DNA of 64,000 bases, taken from the NCBI GenBank assembly GCA_016176335.1, contig JACOXI010000003.1:392707-456706 (forward strand), in the 5' to 3' direction. How positions within the stretch are numbered: position 1 is the stretch's first letter; each line of letters opens with the position of its first letter. Under the pieces are notes generated by a model. It saw nothing but the letters and a program-made list of their open reading frames with translations. It ran no database searches and was not told where the DNA came from. The position numbers were made by a program, and so were the translations under genes. Origin of the DNA: Candidatus Daviesbacteria bacterium. GTDB lineage: Bacteria; Patescibacteria; Microgenomatia; Daviesbacterales; UBA10151. Shown piece by piece: positions 37,733 to 46,176 of the stretch.

Positions 37733-37761
37733 TTGCAAGATTAATATGGCTAGGTTAACAT
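37733..37761 (+). promoter_or_regulatory. Promoter for the GT2 gene at 37769, leaderless type
   Basis: TTGCAA (37733-37738), a 17-nt spacer and TAACAT (37756-37761) end 7 nt before ATG 37769. It interleaves with the opposite promoter. Confidence 0.55.
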
Positions 37762-37771
37762 TACGACAATG
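37743..37771 (-). promoter_or_regulatory. Promoter for the five-gene operon starting at 37728
   Basis: On the - strand TTGTCG, a 17-nt spacer and TATTAA precede ATG 37728 by about 14 nt. The -35 box lies across the start codon of the divergent gene. Confidence 0.4.
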
Positions 37772-38626
37772 AGCAATGCAACAGGGAAGGCGCTTGTTTC
37801 CATCATAATTCCTGCATTTAATGAGGAGAGAATTATCGGTAAGTGTCTGGAATCTGTTGCCAGACAGAGTTTTAAAAACATAGAAGTTGTTTTGGTTGAT
37901 GATTGCTCAAGTGATAATACTAATGCTGTAGTCCAAGATAAGATTAAAAAATTGAAGTTAAATCTTAATTTGATAAGTCTTAAGAGTCACCAGGAAAGAG
38001 GAAAAGTAAGAAACTTAGGCTCTAAAAAAGCGAAAGGAGAATACCTTTTATTTATTGATGCAGACATGATACTGACTAAAAAAGTTATTGCAGAATGCCT
38101 AACTAAAATTATGGGTAAACTGGATATAGGTGGGATTATTATTCCGGAGGAATCTAGGGGAGTTGGATTTTGGGCAAAGTGTCGGCGCTTAGAAAAAAAA
38201 TGCTACCTCGGAGATGACAGTATAGAAGCTGCCAGATTTTTTAAAAAAAATGCTTTTTGGAAAGTTGGAGGTTGGGATGAAGAGATGATATCGGGAGAGG
38301 ATTGGGATTTAACCAGAAGGATTAGAGAAAAGTATGAAGTTATAAGAGTCAATGCTGAAATTCTCCATGACGAAGGCAAATTAACCCTTTGGATGGTCGC
38401 CAAAAAGAAATTTTATTATGCTTTCAAATCAGGGATATATCTTAAAAAATATCCTTTAAAAATAACGGATTTATTTTTTTTCATTTTTAGACCTGCATAT
38501 TTGAAAAATTGGAAATTGATTCTTTCAGATCCTACCCGCGGAGCAGGTATGTTTTTTTTGAAAGCTATTGAAATGTTTGCGGGAGGGATAGGGTACCTTT
38601 TTTCAAAGCTTCCAAATCTACCTTAA
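37769..38626 (+). CDS. GT2 glycosyltransferase with C-terminal membrane segment
   Basis: A 285-residue GT2 enzyme: VSIIIPAFNEERIIGKCLESV, VDDCSSDNT, LFIDADMIL as metal site, IPEESRG and SGEDWDLTRRI as acceptor and catalytic region, then a basic helix and a hydrophobic tail. It is paralogous to the enzyme at 25326, with matching DADM, AARFFKK, EDWDL and RPAYLKNWK segments. The last 62 nt overlap the 3' end of the convergent membrane gene at 38565, the largest tail-to-tail overlap in the window. Confidence 0.9.
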   Translation: MSNATGKALVSIIIPAFNEERIIGKCLESVARQSFKNIEVVLVDDCSSDNTNAVVQDKIKKLKLNLNLISLKSHQERGKVRNLGSKKAKGEYLLFIDADMILTKKVIAECLTKIMGKLDIGGIIIPEESRGVGFWAKCRRLEKKCYLGDDSIEAARFFKKNAFWKVGGWDEEMISGEDWDLTRRIREKYEVIRVNAEILHDEGKLTLWMVAKKKFYYAFKSGIYLKKYPLKITDLFFFIFRPAYLKNWKLILSDPTRGAGMFFLKAIEMFAGGIGYLFSKLPNLP

Positions 38627-40508
38627 GCTTTTCTCGTACCTGTTCGGTAACGTTGTACATCTCTTTATTTTGTAGGGCAAATGCATGAATTCTGTCAATT
38701 GTTGTCGGAATTGGTTTACGGCCTTGTTTAATTAGGTATCTTCCATCATAAACAGAGGAAAGTATGCTTTCATATTCATTGACGACCATGAATGTGCTGT
38801 AATCCCAGTTTCTGGTATTGTAGAATATGGAGGCTCTTCCGTAGAAACCAAAACGTATTGCTTCAGCAATTTCGGCACTTTGTTGGTCGGTCAGCAGCAA
38901 GAAAATATTCAACCCATCTCTATCGATTTTGGAGACTTCGGTTATGATTATATTCCAAAATTTGGTATCAATTTGCTTACTTCTGTAAGTTGCAACATAG
39001 GTTAAATAATCGTTTGCAAACATAACGTGCATAAATATAAAAAGTACGATTAGCAAATAAGTGATTCCTAATAAAAAAAATTTTCTTTTTTTATTTAAAT
39101 AATCTATCGTAATAAACGAAACTACTGCCATCCAGATTGCGAGACCTGCTCCTTGTTGAACAGAATACCTTCCCCAGGTAAGTATGATTCCATATGGACT
39201 TATAATCCATGGAAACAGTATGAAAGTAAACATCCATCCCAGTCCTAACAAAAGCATTAGGGCAATAAGTGGTTTAGTATTTTTGAGTAAGAAAAATAAC
39301 CATACGGAAAAAATAATAGTAAATCCGCCAACGAGAGCAAAGGCAACTCTCGGGTATGAAAAAGTGTTTATATTAACTTTTTGAAGGAGATAGATAAATA
39401 ATATCCAAAAACATAAATTTAAAATATACAAAAAAGAAACCTTTTTTTTAATTCTTGCGAAATAAAGAACAATATATGTTAATCCACCGTATACCAGAGA
39501 AATGGGAAGTATATAAGAAAAGAAGGTGAAAGGGGGTCTCCAAAGTAGAGATATTTGTGAAAAAGGAATTTTGTTCCAAAGCATATCCGGCATAATATAA
39601 TTTCCCAGTGTTGCAATTGGATCAATAATTAAATCCGACTGTCCGGCAATAAATTTTTGCCTTAAAAAGTCAATTCCTTCCAACGATCTTTGGGTATTCC
39701 ACTCCCTTGCACCGTAGCCGTTGCCTATAAAGAAAGGCCCGATTTCAAAACCTTTTATTAAATGGTCTCTGATTAAAAAATACAAATCACTAACCCCGTA
39801 TAGAATAATGTAGTTAGTAACGATAAGAATAAATATTCTTAGGGAAGCAATTTTCAGATTAAACTTTTTTCCGTCGATCAGCCACCAGCCCAGCTCTAAA
39901 ATTAAAATAAGGGGTATCATTCCGTGCATTCTAGGGGGGGATACAACAAGAGCGCTCGCAAATAGCAAAGCAGAAATTATTAGTGGTTTGATTTTTAAAG
40001 TTTCTTTTGCTTTAAAGTACCAAACAAAGAATAATGTCAATATGCCGATACCTAATATATGGTTGTAATTGAAGGCCCAGTCCGTTGCCTCTATCCCCAA
40101 ATAAGTTACCGCAAAAAAACAGCTTGCCAAAAAAGCTATCATAGTTTCCTCGGTAATCTTTTTGAGAAGATAGAAAAGACTCAAAGCGACAAGTACTCTT
40201 GATATAAATGATGCGAGAAAATAATAAAATGGTTCATATCCAAAGACTCTACTGATGATGGAGAGGAAAAAATAATGAGGGCAGTATGTACAAAAATAAG
40301 TAAATGGGTTAAAGTAACTAGCCTCTTTTCTAATATCGAAGATTCCCCAAATAAGATAGTGTATCCCCCAATCATCCCCTCCTAATGCTAAGTTGAAAGC
40401 GCCCCTTACAGTAATAAATGATAAAAAAGAGATAAAAATAATTAAGAGAACAAATGCACTGAAAGATTTTTTTCTGTAAGTTGTTTCTAGTTTCTGTTCT
40501 AATTGCAT
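38565..40508 (-). CDS. Polytopic membrane protein, GDDW/RMHG family (long form)
   Basis: A 647-residue protein with about 13 helices. Landmarks shared with the protein at 34097: ALGGDDWG after helix 1, GIEATDWAFNYN near residue 145, SPPRMHGMIP near 190, and the C-terminal FALQNKEMYNVTEQVREKL near 615. The long form has an extra extracytoplasmic loop of about 60 residues around 245-300. The conserved acidic first loop suggests a GT-C fold. It is alone on the - strand, divergent from the GT4 at 40532 with 23 nt between start codons and overlapping the GT2 gene at its 3' end by 62 nt. Confidence 0.8.
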   Translation of the reverse strand: MQLEQKLETTYRKKSFSAFVLLIIFISFLSFITVRGAFNLALGGDDWGIHYLIWGIFDIRKEASYFNPFTYFCTYCPHYFFLSIISRVFGYEPFYYFLASFISRVLVALSLFYLLKKITEETMIAFLASCFFAVTYLGIEATDWAFNYNHILGIGILTLFFVWYFKAKETLKIKPLIISALLFASALVVSPPRMHGMIPLILILELGWWLIDGKKFNLKIASLRIFILIVTNYIILYGVSDLYFLIRDHLIKGFEIGPFFIGNGYGAREWNTQRSLEGIDFLRQKFIAGQSDLIIDPIATLGNYIMPDMLWNKIPFSQISLLWRPPFTFFSYILPISLVYGGLTYIVLYFARIKKKVSFLYILNLCFWILFIYLLQKVNINTFSYPRVAFALVGGFTIIFSVWLFFLLKNTKPLIALMLLLGLGWMFTFILFPWIISPYGIILTWGRYSVQQGAGLAIWMAVVSFITIDYLNKKRKFFLLGITYLLIVLFIFMHVMFANDYLTYVATYRSKQIDTKFWNIIITEVSKIDRDGLNIFLLLTDQQSAEIAEAIRFGFYGRASIFYNTRNWDYSTFMVVNEYESILSSVYDGRYLIKQGRKPIPTTIDRIHAFALQNKEMYNVTEQVREKLKVDLEALKKGTLSLPQTFQ

Positions 40509-40517
40509 TTTATGAGG

Positions 40518-40527
40518 TAGAATTCTA
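40518..40527. promoter_or_regulatory. Palindromic TAGAATTCTA, shared -10 box for two divergent genes
   Basis: The 10-nt palindrome reads TAGAAT on both strands. On + it ends 8 nt before ATG 40532; on - its TAGAAT ends 13 nt before ATG 40508. It could serve as the -10 of both genes; no strong -35 is seen. Confidence 0.45.
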
Positions 40528-40531
40528 CAGT

Positions 40532-41767
40532 ATGAAAAATACTAAACCTTCAATTTATATTATCGCACTCTCTTCTTTGGGACAAGGACTTTCCGGAGGA
40601 GACAGGATATATATTGAGCTTGCAAGAAGATGGAGTAAAAAGCACCTAGTGACTGTTATCGTTTGGGAAGAAGGACGGGAGATGTTGCAAAGACAACATC
40701 TAATAGATAATGGACAATGGTTAATGATTAGAACTCTGAAGATGGGGGGATGGTGTAAATTTGGCTTTATTATCTGCTACTTTGCACGGATCATTCGCTC
40801 TTTAATTTTTGCTTTGACATTTGATGTATCAACTATCAATTATCAACCATCAGCCACGATTTATTCTGCTTCTGAATTTTGGATGGATTCACTGCCGGCT
40901 TTTATACTTAAGGTGCGCTTCTCAAAAATGACTTGGGCAGCGGCTTGGTATCAGACCGCCCCAAACCCGTTTAAAGGTTTTGCCGAAGGGAAAAGAGATA
41001 AAGTTTATAGATTTAGGACATTTTTATATTGGTTTGTCCAACTTCCTATCAAGCCTCTGATTTCCAAATTTGCAGATTATGTTTTGGTTAGTAATCAGAA
41101 GGAGAAGAGACAATTTCCTAAACTTGTAAAAAAAAATAAGGCAATAGTTTTTTTGGGAGCAGTTGATACTGAAGCAATATCGGAGTATATCAAAACACAC
41201 AAGAGAATAATAGATAAAAAATATATTGGAGTTTTTCAGGGAAGATTTCATCCTCAAAAAGGCGTTGTCGAGTTAATTGATATTTGGAAGTTAGTAACTA
41301 AAAAAATACCGCATGCAAAACTGGCGATGATCGGGGACGGGCCTTTAATGGCAGATGTGAAGGAAAGAATTCGAAACCTTGGACTTGAAGATAATGTTAT
41401 CTTATTTGGATATCAATATGACGGCGATAAAAAATATTCAATTTTTCAAAGCAGTAAAATAGTTGTACATCCGTCATTTTATGATAGTGGCGGTATGGCA
41501 GCAGCAGAGGCAATGGCTTTTGGGCTACCTGCTGTTGGCTTTGATTTAAAAGCATACACCTCCTATTATCCAAAGGGTATGATAAAAGTTGCAGTTGGAG
41601 ATCTTCAGGCTTTTGCAAAGAAAATATTAGAACTTAATGAAAATGAAATTTTATATCATCAACTGGGGCTAAACGCAAAAGCAATGATCATGAGTCAATT
41701 TTCCTGGAATAAAAGGGCAAAGGAGATACTATCCACCTTAGAAATTCAAAATCAAAAGTTAAATTAA
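40532..41767 (+). CDS. GT4 glycosyltransferase, D-x7-E variant
   Basis: ATG 40532 (MKNTKPSIYIIALSSLGQGL) is preferred over an upstream in-frame start at 40481 that lies inside the opposite gene. The product is 411 residues: LSGGDRIYIELARRW as acceptor-side loop, GVFQGRFHPQKGVVELI as the start of the donor domain, and DSGGMAAAEAMAFGLPAV, where Asp replaces the first Glu of E-x7-E. It is the first gene of a long + strand operon that reaches 54658. Most likely a retaining glycosyltransferase. Confidence 0.88.
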   Translation: MKNTKPSIYIIALSSLGQGLSGGDRIYIELARRWSKKHLVTVIVWEEGREMLQRQHLIDNGQWLMIRTLKMGGWCKFGFIICYFARIIRSLIFALTFDVSTINYQPSATIYSASEFWMDSLPAFILKVRFSKMTWAAAWYQTAPNPFKGFAEGKRDKVYRFRTFLYWFVQLPIKPLISKFADYVLVSNQKEKRQFPKLVKKNKAIVFLGAVDTEAISEYIKTHKRIIDKKYIGVFQGRFHPQKGVVELIDIWKLVTKKIPHAKLAMIGDGPLMADVKERIRNLGLEDNVILFGYQYDGDKKYSIFQSSKIVVHPSFYDSGGMAAAEAMAFGLPAVGFDLKAYTSYYPKGMIKVAVGDLQAFAKKILELNENEILYHQLGLNAKAMIMSQFSWNKRAKEILSTLEIQNQKLN

Positions 41768-41768
41768 G

Positions 41769-42407
41769 ATGACAAATACATTCCCGCCCACATACAAATT
41801 AATACTCAAGCACCTGTTACCAAAAGGATTCCTAAAGGTTTTGGATTTAGGTTGTGGAGTTGGTGCTGCCGCAGAGGTTTTAAATAAGGGCAAGATCCAT
41901 CAGTTTTTCGGTGTAGATATATACGAGCCTTATCTTAAGATATGCAGAAGGAGTGGGTTTTATAAAAAAGTTACAAAGGCTGATTTAAGAAATATAAATT
42001 TTAACAAAAAAAGCTTTGATGTGGTGATTTTATTTCAGGTGATAGAACACCTTAACAAAAAAGATGCAAAAAAACTCATCCGAAAAGCCGTGAGTGTTGC
42101 AACTAAGGCAGTGCTTATTTCCGTCCCAAATGGTCATTGTGATCAGGGAGTTTACGATGGAAATATTTATAATAAACACAAATCAACATGGAATGCTGCG
42201 GATTTTAAAAAAATGGGCTTTAAAGTATATGGCCAAGGTTTAAAAATCATATACGGTTCTCGCAGTTACGAGGGTCGGATAGGGGCAAGCTGGTGGCAGA
42301 AAATAGTTGTCCCGCTTTCAATAATACTCCTTCCATTGGTGCTGATTTTTCCCGAGATTGCAGTGCAGCTGATAGGTGTAAAATATTTAGGAGGTGCAAG
42401 TAAATGA
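41769..42407 (+). CDS. Class I SAM-dependent methyltransferase
   Basis: A 212-residue protein: KVLDLGCGVGAAAEVL at 23-38, GVDIYEPYLKIC, and ILFQVIEHLNKKDAKKLI, followed by AVLISVPNGHCDQGVYDGN. It resembles the methyltransferase half of the fusion protein at 46173 (both have IEHLxKKD and an HxSxxxxxxF-type region), so the two may share an ancestor. A hydrophobic C-terminal helix (about 175-200) may attach it to the membrane. It sits 1 nt after the GT4 stop and overlaps the next gene by ATGA. Confidence 0.87.
   Translation: MTNTFPPTYKLILKHLLPKGFLKVLDLGCGVGAAAEVLNKGKIHQFFGVDIYEPYLKICRRSGFYKKVTKADLRNINFNKKSFDVVILFQVIEHLNKKDAKKLIRKAVSVATKAVLISVPNGHCDQGVYDGNIYNKHKSTWNAADFKKMGFKVYGQGLKIIYGSRSYEGRIGASWWQKIVVPLSIILLPLVLIFPEIAVQLIGVKYLGGASK
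42390..42395 (+). promoter_or_regulatory. Shine-Dalgarno site of the giant membrane gene
   Basis: GGAGGT lies 8 nt before ATG 42404, inside the preceding methyltransferase gene. It shows that distal operon genes use normal Shine-Dalgarno initiation. Confidence 0.55.
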
Positions 42408-45400
42408 TGCATATTTTAAAAAAATTTGACACAAAAGTTATTTTCGTTCTTTTTTTCATTTCACTGTTTTTGGTTTTGATTTGGTTGCCGAACAATAAAA
42501 TTATTGCCGGCGGAGATATAGGCATCCCAACTTATGCTCCTCAAAAACAACTTGAGGAGGTTACAAGTTCCTGGTGGGAATCTCACGCCACAGGAATCTC
42601 AAGCCCTGTAACTTATACCGCAGTACCCTTTTATTTAACCCTTTCGATACTGGAAAAACTGGGAATGGATTCGGGCATGACTCAAAAAATAATCTTCTTT
42701 ACCATTCTTTTTGGAAGTTCCTTAAGTATCTATTATTTGGGATTGAACTTTTCATTTAATAAATGGACGTCTCTTATTGCATGCTTGTTTTATATCTTTA
42801 ATCTAACCTCCTTATCGGTTTGGCAAAGGGGAGTGCATAACGCCATGTTAATGCTTCTTTTGGTACCTCTTTCTCTTTTAATTTTGGTCTGGGGAATCAA
42901 AAATAAAAAATATGTTTCTATCTTAATAATAAATGTAGTTTCTTTTTTACTAGCCTATGTGTTTGGCGCATTAGGTTTTCTGTTCTCTCTTTGGTTGCTC
43001 TGGACAGTTTACATAGCGGTAATATTGTTTGATTCTTGGAGTGATAAATTGGCAAGAAGATTTCTTTTAACCTATTTTTTTCTATTGATAATTTCTTGGA
43101 TTGGAAGTAATTTGTGGTGGATTACTAACCTTTTACAATCAAGCAATTATACCTTGGGTCAATTTACCCAAGGTGAACTAATGAGTAGAGGGTCGGATGT
43201 TTTAGCGGCTTTAAAGCCTTACCATGAGCCCTCAATTATATTACGGGGCTTAAGCAGATTTTATCTATATGTTGTTCGTGACTGGGGGGAAATATATTCA
43301 CACCCTCTTTTTATAATGCTTTCCTGGGTTCCCACACTGATAATCTTTTATACCGCCCTCATAAGAACCAATTATAAGTTGACTCCTTGGAGATTTTTAA
43401 TTGTATTGACTGTTTTAGTGCTGGCATTATCTAAAGGAGTGAACCCTCCTTTGGGAGAGTTAAACAGAATTCCTTTTGATCTGTTTCAATTCCTTGCCCC
43501 GCTTCGAAACACATATGAGAAAGTGGGAATCCTTTTAACTATACCTTTCTCGTTGCTTTTTGCTTTAGGTATTAATCAAATTATTTCAATCTTTAAAGCA
43601 AAAAAAATGGATTATCTACACTTACCACTACTAGTTGTAATCGTTATGTGTTTAATAGTTTTAGTCTGGCCGCTTTGGCTGGGTAAGTTATTTGTAAGCG
43701 AGGGAAGAAAGTATGCAGTTTCTATCCCGTCATATTATTCGCAGGCCAACAGTTGGATAAAAAGTAAAATAGAAGCAGATGATACCAGAATTCTGCATCT
43801 TCCGTTATCTTGGGGTGAATCTATAGATTATAACTGGAATTATACAGGTGTCGAGCCAAGTCAATATTTTTTTAATGGATCATCCATCGGGTATCAAATC
43901 GGTGTACCTCCCGTCGACTCAAGAATAAGAGATATTCTACTGCTTATACATAAACAAGATACACTAAATATTCAAAAAGCGCTTGTGTCATTAAATATTG
44001 GCTGGGTTGTTGTCCACAATGAAACATTGTTCAGAGACAGAATCTTAGAAAATCCAGAAAGAATTGATGCTTGGCTTGCCACCAAGCCACCATTTATAGA
44101 ATACAAAACAGATTTTGGACCGCTTTCAATATGGAGGGTTAAAGATGAATATCGAGCAAGACATTTTTATTCATCAGGTAAGTTAGTTCGTAGAGGTATA
44201 CCCAATCCAACTTCTTCTTTAAATGTCTGGAATGAGATAAATAATTTAAATGATAGCTTCCTGACTGAAATTCAAAAGGAACAAAGTTTGGATAAATTTA
44301 TCTTTAAAAATACAATTATCCCGACAAGTAAAATAAAATATTCACCTTTAGGGTTGATAGATAAAGAAACAGCGATAAATGATATCGCAAAAGTTGGTTT
44401 CCTGCCTGATTCACCCCTTTTTGTACTAACCCTGTTTAAGGAAAGTTTATTTTCCTTCTTAAATCAAAACGATCGGGTCATAAACTGTTTTGATTTAAGC
44501 GGGAAGAGACTGAAAGAAGTTGTACTTTTAAAAAGAGGTCGGAGGTTGGAAGAAGCAGATAAAGCAATAAAAAGATATGAAAATCAGTTTAAAGAATGTA
44601 TTAGTGTGGGGAAAGATACATTGAGCATTTATTTAAATACCCCCCAGGCGAGAGATTTAATTCTTAGTCAGCTAATCAGACAAAAAAACATTTTGGAAAA
44701 TGAGTTTGACGAACAAAGCTTAAAGGAGGCTGTAAATCAAGTTAAAGATATTTTGAATGAATATCTTGCTAAGTTAGGCTTGGCACCAAAATATAATCCT
44801 GTCAAACAGAATTTAGGTAAGCAATTGATTGTTTTTGATTACCTTATTAACAAAAAAGGGGATTATTCAGTAGAGCTTAAGGAAGTAGACGAACAACTAA
44901 TCAAAAATCCACCCCAAATTATTCAGATTGATAATAAAGCAGTTGATTTTTCCGCTGCAGAGGTTGGTGTAAATATCATTAGGTATCCGCAAATTAGACT
45001 GGATGAGGGGTTTCATGAAATCCAGCTGGAAACAGGTGAGGAGAAAAATATCCTAACTGATCTTTATGATAACAAAAAACTACATCCGGATCCAGGGTTT
45101 ACTTATCAAAAAGATCCGGAAAGTGGGGAAGGTTACTTCCGGGGGGCTCCCTCCAACGCAATAGTCAGTTTAATATTTGATATTCCAAATGTAAGTATTG
45201 AGGATATATATGAGGTGAGTTTTGATATTTATCATGTAGGTGGCACAGCACCTATGTTTATTATGACTCATGATACTGACCCGACCGATTCCCATGGGTT
45301 AATAAAGCCCGCAGTCAGCAGAAATATTGATTTTAGTACTTATCCATCAGGATGGAGAAATGTGAAATTAAGTTACACCCCGGTATTAAATGCTACCTCT

Positions 45401-45871
45401 GCCAGAATGATTTTTATGTTATCCCCGCAAACGGGATTAAATAATCCCACAGAAGTATTATTAAAAAACATCAGCATTAGAAAAGTTTTTCCTTATCAGC
45501 TGGTATTGGAGGAGGATAATCCATCTGTAATGCCACTGGGTACTGCCGAAATAAAATCTGTAAAGCTAAATCCTACGGAGTACGAGATTAATTTAACAAA
45601 TCAAAAATTACCGTATATCTTGATTTTTTCAGAAACTTTTCACCCACTTTGGCAAATAACAGATTCTTCCGGTAATAAAATAGATTTGCCTCATTTTAGC
45701 ATCAATGGATTTGCAAACGGTTGGTTTGTTGATAAAGAGCTTGCTGACAGAATTAAGGTAAAGTTTATGCTTCAGAATGCCCTGACACAAGGTATTATTA
45801 TCGCTGTTATATTTTTTATCTTTTCGTCTATTTTTCTTATCTATTTGGATCAACGAGGAAAAATAAAATGA
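42404..45871 (+). CDS. Giant GT-C-like membrane protein with a DUF5667-like domain
   Basis: A 1155-residue protein, the largest here. Helix 1 is followed by IAGGDIGIPTYAP, an acidic external loop, and about twelve helices to residue 430. A long extracytoplasmic part follows. Residues 664-795 read GFLPDSPLFVLTLFKESL, then a charged helical LLKRGRRLEEADKAIKRYE region: this is the pattern of DUF5667 domains, which usually occur outside the membrane in Gram-positive-type and CPR proteins. Next is a beta-rich region (about 860-1030) and the C-terminal LIFSETFHPLW block with HFSINGFANGWF, shared with the protein at 30534, then a final helix. AftD/YfhO-like GT-C function is an inference. Confidence 0.78.
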   Translation: MMHILKKFDTKVIFVLFFISLFLVLIWLPNNKIIAGGDIGIPTYAPQKQLEEVTSSWWESHATGISSPVTYTAVPFYLTLSILEKLGMDSGMTQKIIFFTILFGSSLSIYYLGLNFSFNKWTSLIACLFYIFNLTSLSVWQRGVHNAMLMLLLVPLSLLILVWGIKNKKYVSILIINVVSFLLAYVFGALGFLFSLWLLWTVYIAVILFDSWSDKLARRFLLTYFFLLIISWIGSNLWWITNLLQSSNYTLGQFTQGELMSRGSDVLAALKPYHEPSIILRGLSRFYLYVVRDWGEIYSHPLFIMLSWVPTLIIFYTALIRTNYKLTPWRFLIVLTVLVLALSKGVNPPLGELNRIPFDLFQFLAPLRNTYEKVGILLTIPFSLLFALGINQIISIFKAKKMDYLHLPLLVVIVMCLIVLVWPLWLGKLFVSEGRKYAVSIPSYYSQANSWIKSKIEADDTRILHLPLSWGESIDYNWNYTGVEPSQYFFNGSSIGYQIGVPPVDSRIRDILLLIHKQDTLNIQKALVSLNIGWVVVHNETLFRDRILENPERIDAWLATKPPFIEYKTDFGPLSIWRVKDEYRARHFYSSGKLVRRGIPNPTSSLNVWNEINNLNDSFLTEIQKEQSLDKFIFKNTIIPTSKIKYSPLGLIDKETAINDIAKVGFLPDSPLFVLTLFKESLFSFLNQNDRVINCFDLSGKRLKEVVLLKRGRRLEEADKAIKRYENQFKECISVGKDTLSIYLNTPQARDLILSQLIRQKNILENEFDEQSLKEAVNQVKDILNEYLAKLGLAPKYNPVKQNLGKQLIVFDYLINKKGDYSVELKEVDEQLIKNPPQIIQIDNKAVDFSAAEVGVNIIRYPQIRLDEGFHEIQLETGEEKNILTDLYDNKKLHPDPGFTYQKDPESGEGYFRGAPSNAIVSLIFDIPNVSIEDIYEVSFDIYHVGGTAPMFIMTHDTDPTDSHGLIKPAVSRNIDFSTYPSGWRNVKLSYTPVLNATSARMIFMLSPQTGLNNPTEVLLKNISIRKVFPYQLVLEEDNPSVMPLGTAEIKSVKLNPTEYEINLTNQKLPYILIFSETFHPLWQITDSSGNKIDLPHFSINGFANGWFVDKELADRIKVKFMLQNALTQGIIIAVIFFIFSSIFLIYLDQRGKIK

Positions 45872-46176
45872 TTTTAATAGAATCGCTTGTAATTTTATTA
45901 CCTATGATTGTCTTCTATATACTTGGTGCGCAAAATAAAAATCTGCACCCTGAATTTTTGATTAATTTTATCTTCATAGTTTTATTTATTAGTTTGTTTA
46001 TTTTTAGAAGCGGTAACATTCGTCATATGTATCTTGCCTTTGCACTACTCTTACTGGCAGTTTTTGCCAGTGTATTTGGACTGAATAATTTTCTCTATAT
46101 TTCAAGCAGTTTGTCCTTAGGCTTATTAATACTTGGGATTATTAATATGTTGTTGTTTAAAAAAGAGGAGGCATGA
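45868..46176 (+). CDS. Small four-helix membrane protein, unknown
   Basis: A 102-residue protein made almost wholly of about four hydrophobic helices (residues 5-20, 28-46, 52-70, 75-96), with a short KKEEA cytoplasmic-looking tail. It shares ATGA overlaps with the giant GT-C gene before it and the GT2-methyltransferase fusion after it, so all three are probably made together. It may be a small partner subunit of either neighbour; I do not recognise a family. Confidence 0.75.
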   Translation: MILIESLVILLPMIVFYILGAQNKNLHPEFLINFIFIVLFISLFIFRSGNIRHMYLAFALLLLAVFASVFGLNNFLYISSSLSLGLLILGIINMLLFKKEEA

